Shown here: piece after piece, positions 58,277-60,000 of the stretch | Layout: every line of letters begins with the position of its first letter | Position numbering within the stretch: the first letter of the stretch is position 1 | Source of the DNA: Membranipora membranacea | Taxonomy: Eukaryota; Bryozoa; Gymnolaemata; Cheilostomatida; Membraniporidae | Assembly (NCBI GenBank): GCA_914767715.1 | Contig: OU612067.1 | Span: 34,448,162-34,508,161 of the forward strand | Direction of reading: 5' to 3' | DNA: 60,000 nucleotides | Notes under the pieces: model-generated | Databases searched by the model: none | What the model was told of the DNA's origin: nothing | What the model saw: only the letters and a program-made list of their open reading frames with translations | Translations under genes and position numbers: made by a program

Positions 58277-58839
58277 TTTCTGTGCACCTCTTGCTATGTC
58301 TTGATTTTCACTGATGCAGTATAAACCTGGTAAATCTAGCCTGAGAATTTTAAAGGCTTAAAAAGCATGAAATTTGATTTACTGTCTTTATCTCATATAA
58401 AAGATACAAACTCACACTCAGCCTAGTATTTGTGGTTGCAGAGACGATACATGCTAAATAAGTCTATGGTAAGATTTCCGGAAATTTACTCTCTTTTCTT
58501 ATAATTTTAATGTGACTTGTCTGAGGTAGGATTTATCAAAAAGATACAGTAGCACACCGCTTTCTGTATTGCACGTCTACACTAAGAGTTTTCCATTGCA
58601 TACTGGAGTGGCATCCCCTTAAGAGGAGTTGGCGTGTCATTTTAAACAATGGCGATTGGATTATGGAAGTGTCACTTAAATCTATCAAGCAATACAGATG
58701 ATAGGAATTATACTTTTAAGCTATAGAGATAATAGATGATTGCTGTTTTTTGTGTGAGTTTTCTCAAGCCAAACTCCCAATTCACTTGTAGAAATTCAAA
58801 GCAAATTAAGGAACTGGAATTGGGAACTATAAGGGGACT

Positions 58840-59450
58840 AAGTATCGTCTGATTTTATTGCGCACTGATGCTAAAAAACAAAAAACAACTTGTTTTTTCT
58901 TTTCTTTTCCAAAATATGAAAAACGAGTCAATTTTGGTTTTTGATTCCCTTATTGACGAAAACCGAAATATTGATTGAATCCGATTTTCATATTTCAACT
59001 TTGAATCACAAAAAAACAAAAATTGAAAAATGAATTGATATGTGTTTTTCGTTTTTGATGCTGCAAAACAAAAACAAAATCCAATTACATATCTTGTTTT
59101 TCATTTTTTGTGTTGAAAGAAATGTCATTATAAGGGACTTAGTATTGTTTGTTTTTCATTTTTGATCACTGATGCTAAAGAACAAAAAGCAAATTGTTAT
59201 TCGTTTTTTTGTTACAAAATAACAAATCATTAAATGAAAATCGAGTCAATTTTTGTCTTTTTGATTTTCATATTGATGAAAACCAAAATATTGATTTGAA
59301 TCCATTTTCATATTTCAACTTTGAATCACAAAAACAAAAATTGAAAAATGAATTAATTTTTGTTTTTCATTTTTGATGCTGCAAAACAAAACGAAAATCC
59401 AATTCCATATTTTGTTTTTCATTTTTTGGTGTAGAAAGTCAAAAAACAAA
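58840..59450. repeat. Tandem duplication, unit about 305 bases, CAAAAA/TTTTTG-rich
   Basis: 58840 to about 59140 and about 59141-59450 align: ACTAAGTATCGT/ACTTAGTATTGT, CACTGATGCTAAA, GAGTCAATTTT, TTTCATATTTCAACTTTGAAT and GATGCTGCAAAACAAAA. Each unit is itself rich in CAAAAA and TTTTTG words on both strands, so it folds back on itself. It is not coding. Confidence 0.85.
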
Positions 59451-60000
59451 AATCAAACATTGCAAATGTAGCCTAAATTGTTATTTTCCTCATGAGGATA
59501 TACTGGGGTTTGCAGCAGTCATTGCCGGTTTCGGATGCTGCTGCCAAAACTGGGTTGTCTGCCCGAGTCTGGTATGCTAAGATAATATTGTCAAGTCAAG
59601 TCAGCTGCTATAAGAGGCTACTGCGTGGCTTTTTTGCATTGAGGGCCACTAAATGTATGTTACAGTGTTTGGGATGAAAGGTATTCGGTGCAGGTGCTTG
59701 GTAGTGAATGTTGCCGATGCTGTTGGGCTGCTGCCTGGTGGCTGCCGCTTGTTTGATGCCGATTGTATGTTAAAGGTAAACCAGGGTTTTAATTAACTTC
59801 TCATTGATTAATAGCAAATTACCCCTTCTGCATAGGGAAAAAGACAAAATCCAATCCGGATGAGTATTAAGCCCGAACTCTTCTGAAATATTTCATCCAT
59901 CAGGTACTCAAACTCAGCTAAAATAGAATACCACAGAGCAGTTTCCAGTTCCTGTTATTATTTGGCCTGTGCTCTATCATCATTACATCAATGTCTTGCA
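59451..60000. other. No recognisable gene
   Basis: Window end. I see nothing with family similarity; a short AT-poor stretch near 59700-59760 has repeated GCTG/GCCG words. Confidence 0.5.

Overview
The window is a gene-poor, AT-rich stretch of an animal nuclear genome, most likely a marine invertebrate. The evidence is GT-AG introns in conserved multi-exon genes, two intronless elongator tRNA-Met genes, TATA boxes about 75-80 bases upstream of two small secreted-protein start codons, and decayed metazoan transposons (Ty3/gypsy, several non-LTR LINE families, hAT, tRNA-derived SINEs). Single-domain von Willebrand C (SVWC) secreted peptides and a lineage-expanded cytosolic sulfotransferase would fit a mollusc or another lophotrochozoan, but the sequence does not settle the phylum.

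Layout. 1-12 kb: no recognisable gene; it holds a 76-base hairpin, a locally amplified repeat family (five copies between 4.67 and 11.76 kb), a 224-base foldback element bounded by TTAA, and a minus-strand LINE remnant (9.3-11.3 kb). 12-18.6 kb: a broken Ty3/gypsy RT-RNase H remnant, two near-identical tRNA-Met(CAT) genes with shared flanks, and an RTE-like LINE tail. 18.6-27.6 kb: a tandem pair of cytosolic sulfotransferase (SULT) genes, both on the plus strand. The first is a pseudogene (exons 2-7, with stops and frameshifts). The second reads through seven exons to a 329-residue enzyme and is faultless except for one missing GT splice donor. A 37-base minisatellite separates them. 30.1-31.1 kb: an intact three-exon SVWC-type secreted peptide gene. 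34.5-35.3 kb: a non-autonomous hAT element with 8-bp target duplications. 35.96 kb: an internally deleted copy of SVWC exon 3. 36.5-38.1 kb: an intact retroviral-type Gag ORF (minus) behind a tRNA-Leu-type primer binding site, with no pol. 38.7-50 kb: repeats, two SINE copies, a TACC microsatellite, and broken LINE pieces. 50.9-51.8 kb: a second intact SVWC gene. 54.5-55.4 kb: a minus-strand SVWC-type signal-peptide exon and a separate cysteine-containing terminal exon. 55.4-60 kb: no recognised gene; an AT-rich stretch and a ~305-base tandem duplication.

The SVWC loci share architecture exactly: an 85-nt first coding exon (28 codons plus one base, phase 1), a second exon ending in phase 2, and a third exon carrying the C-terminal PECC motif. 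They therefore arose by gene duplication. The two SULT loci share all intron positions, and exons 6 are both 175 nt. The picture is local birth and death of two small gene families in a TE-rich background. No operon-like or obviously new multi-gene system is visible. The strongest oddities are the missing splice donor in the intact SULT, the TTAA-bounded foldback, the isolated Gag ORF, and two unrecognised cysteine- or histidine-containing coding fragments.
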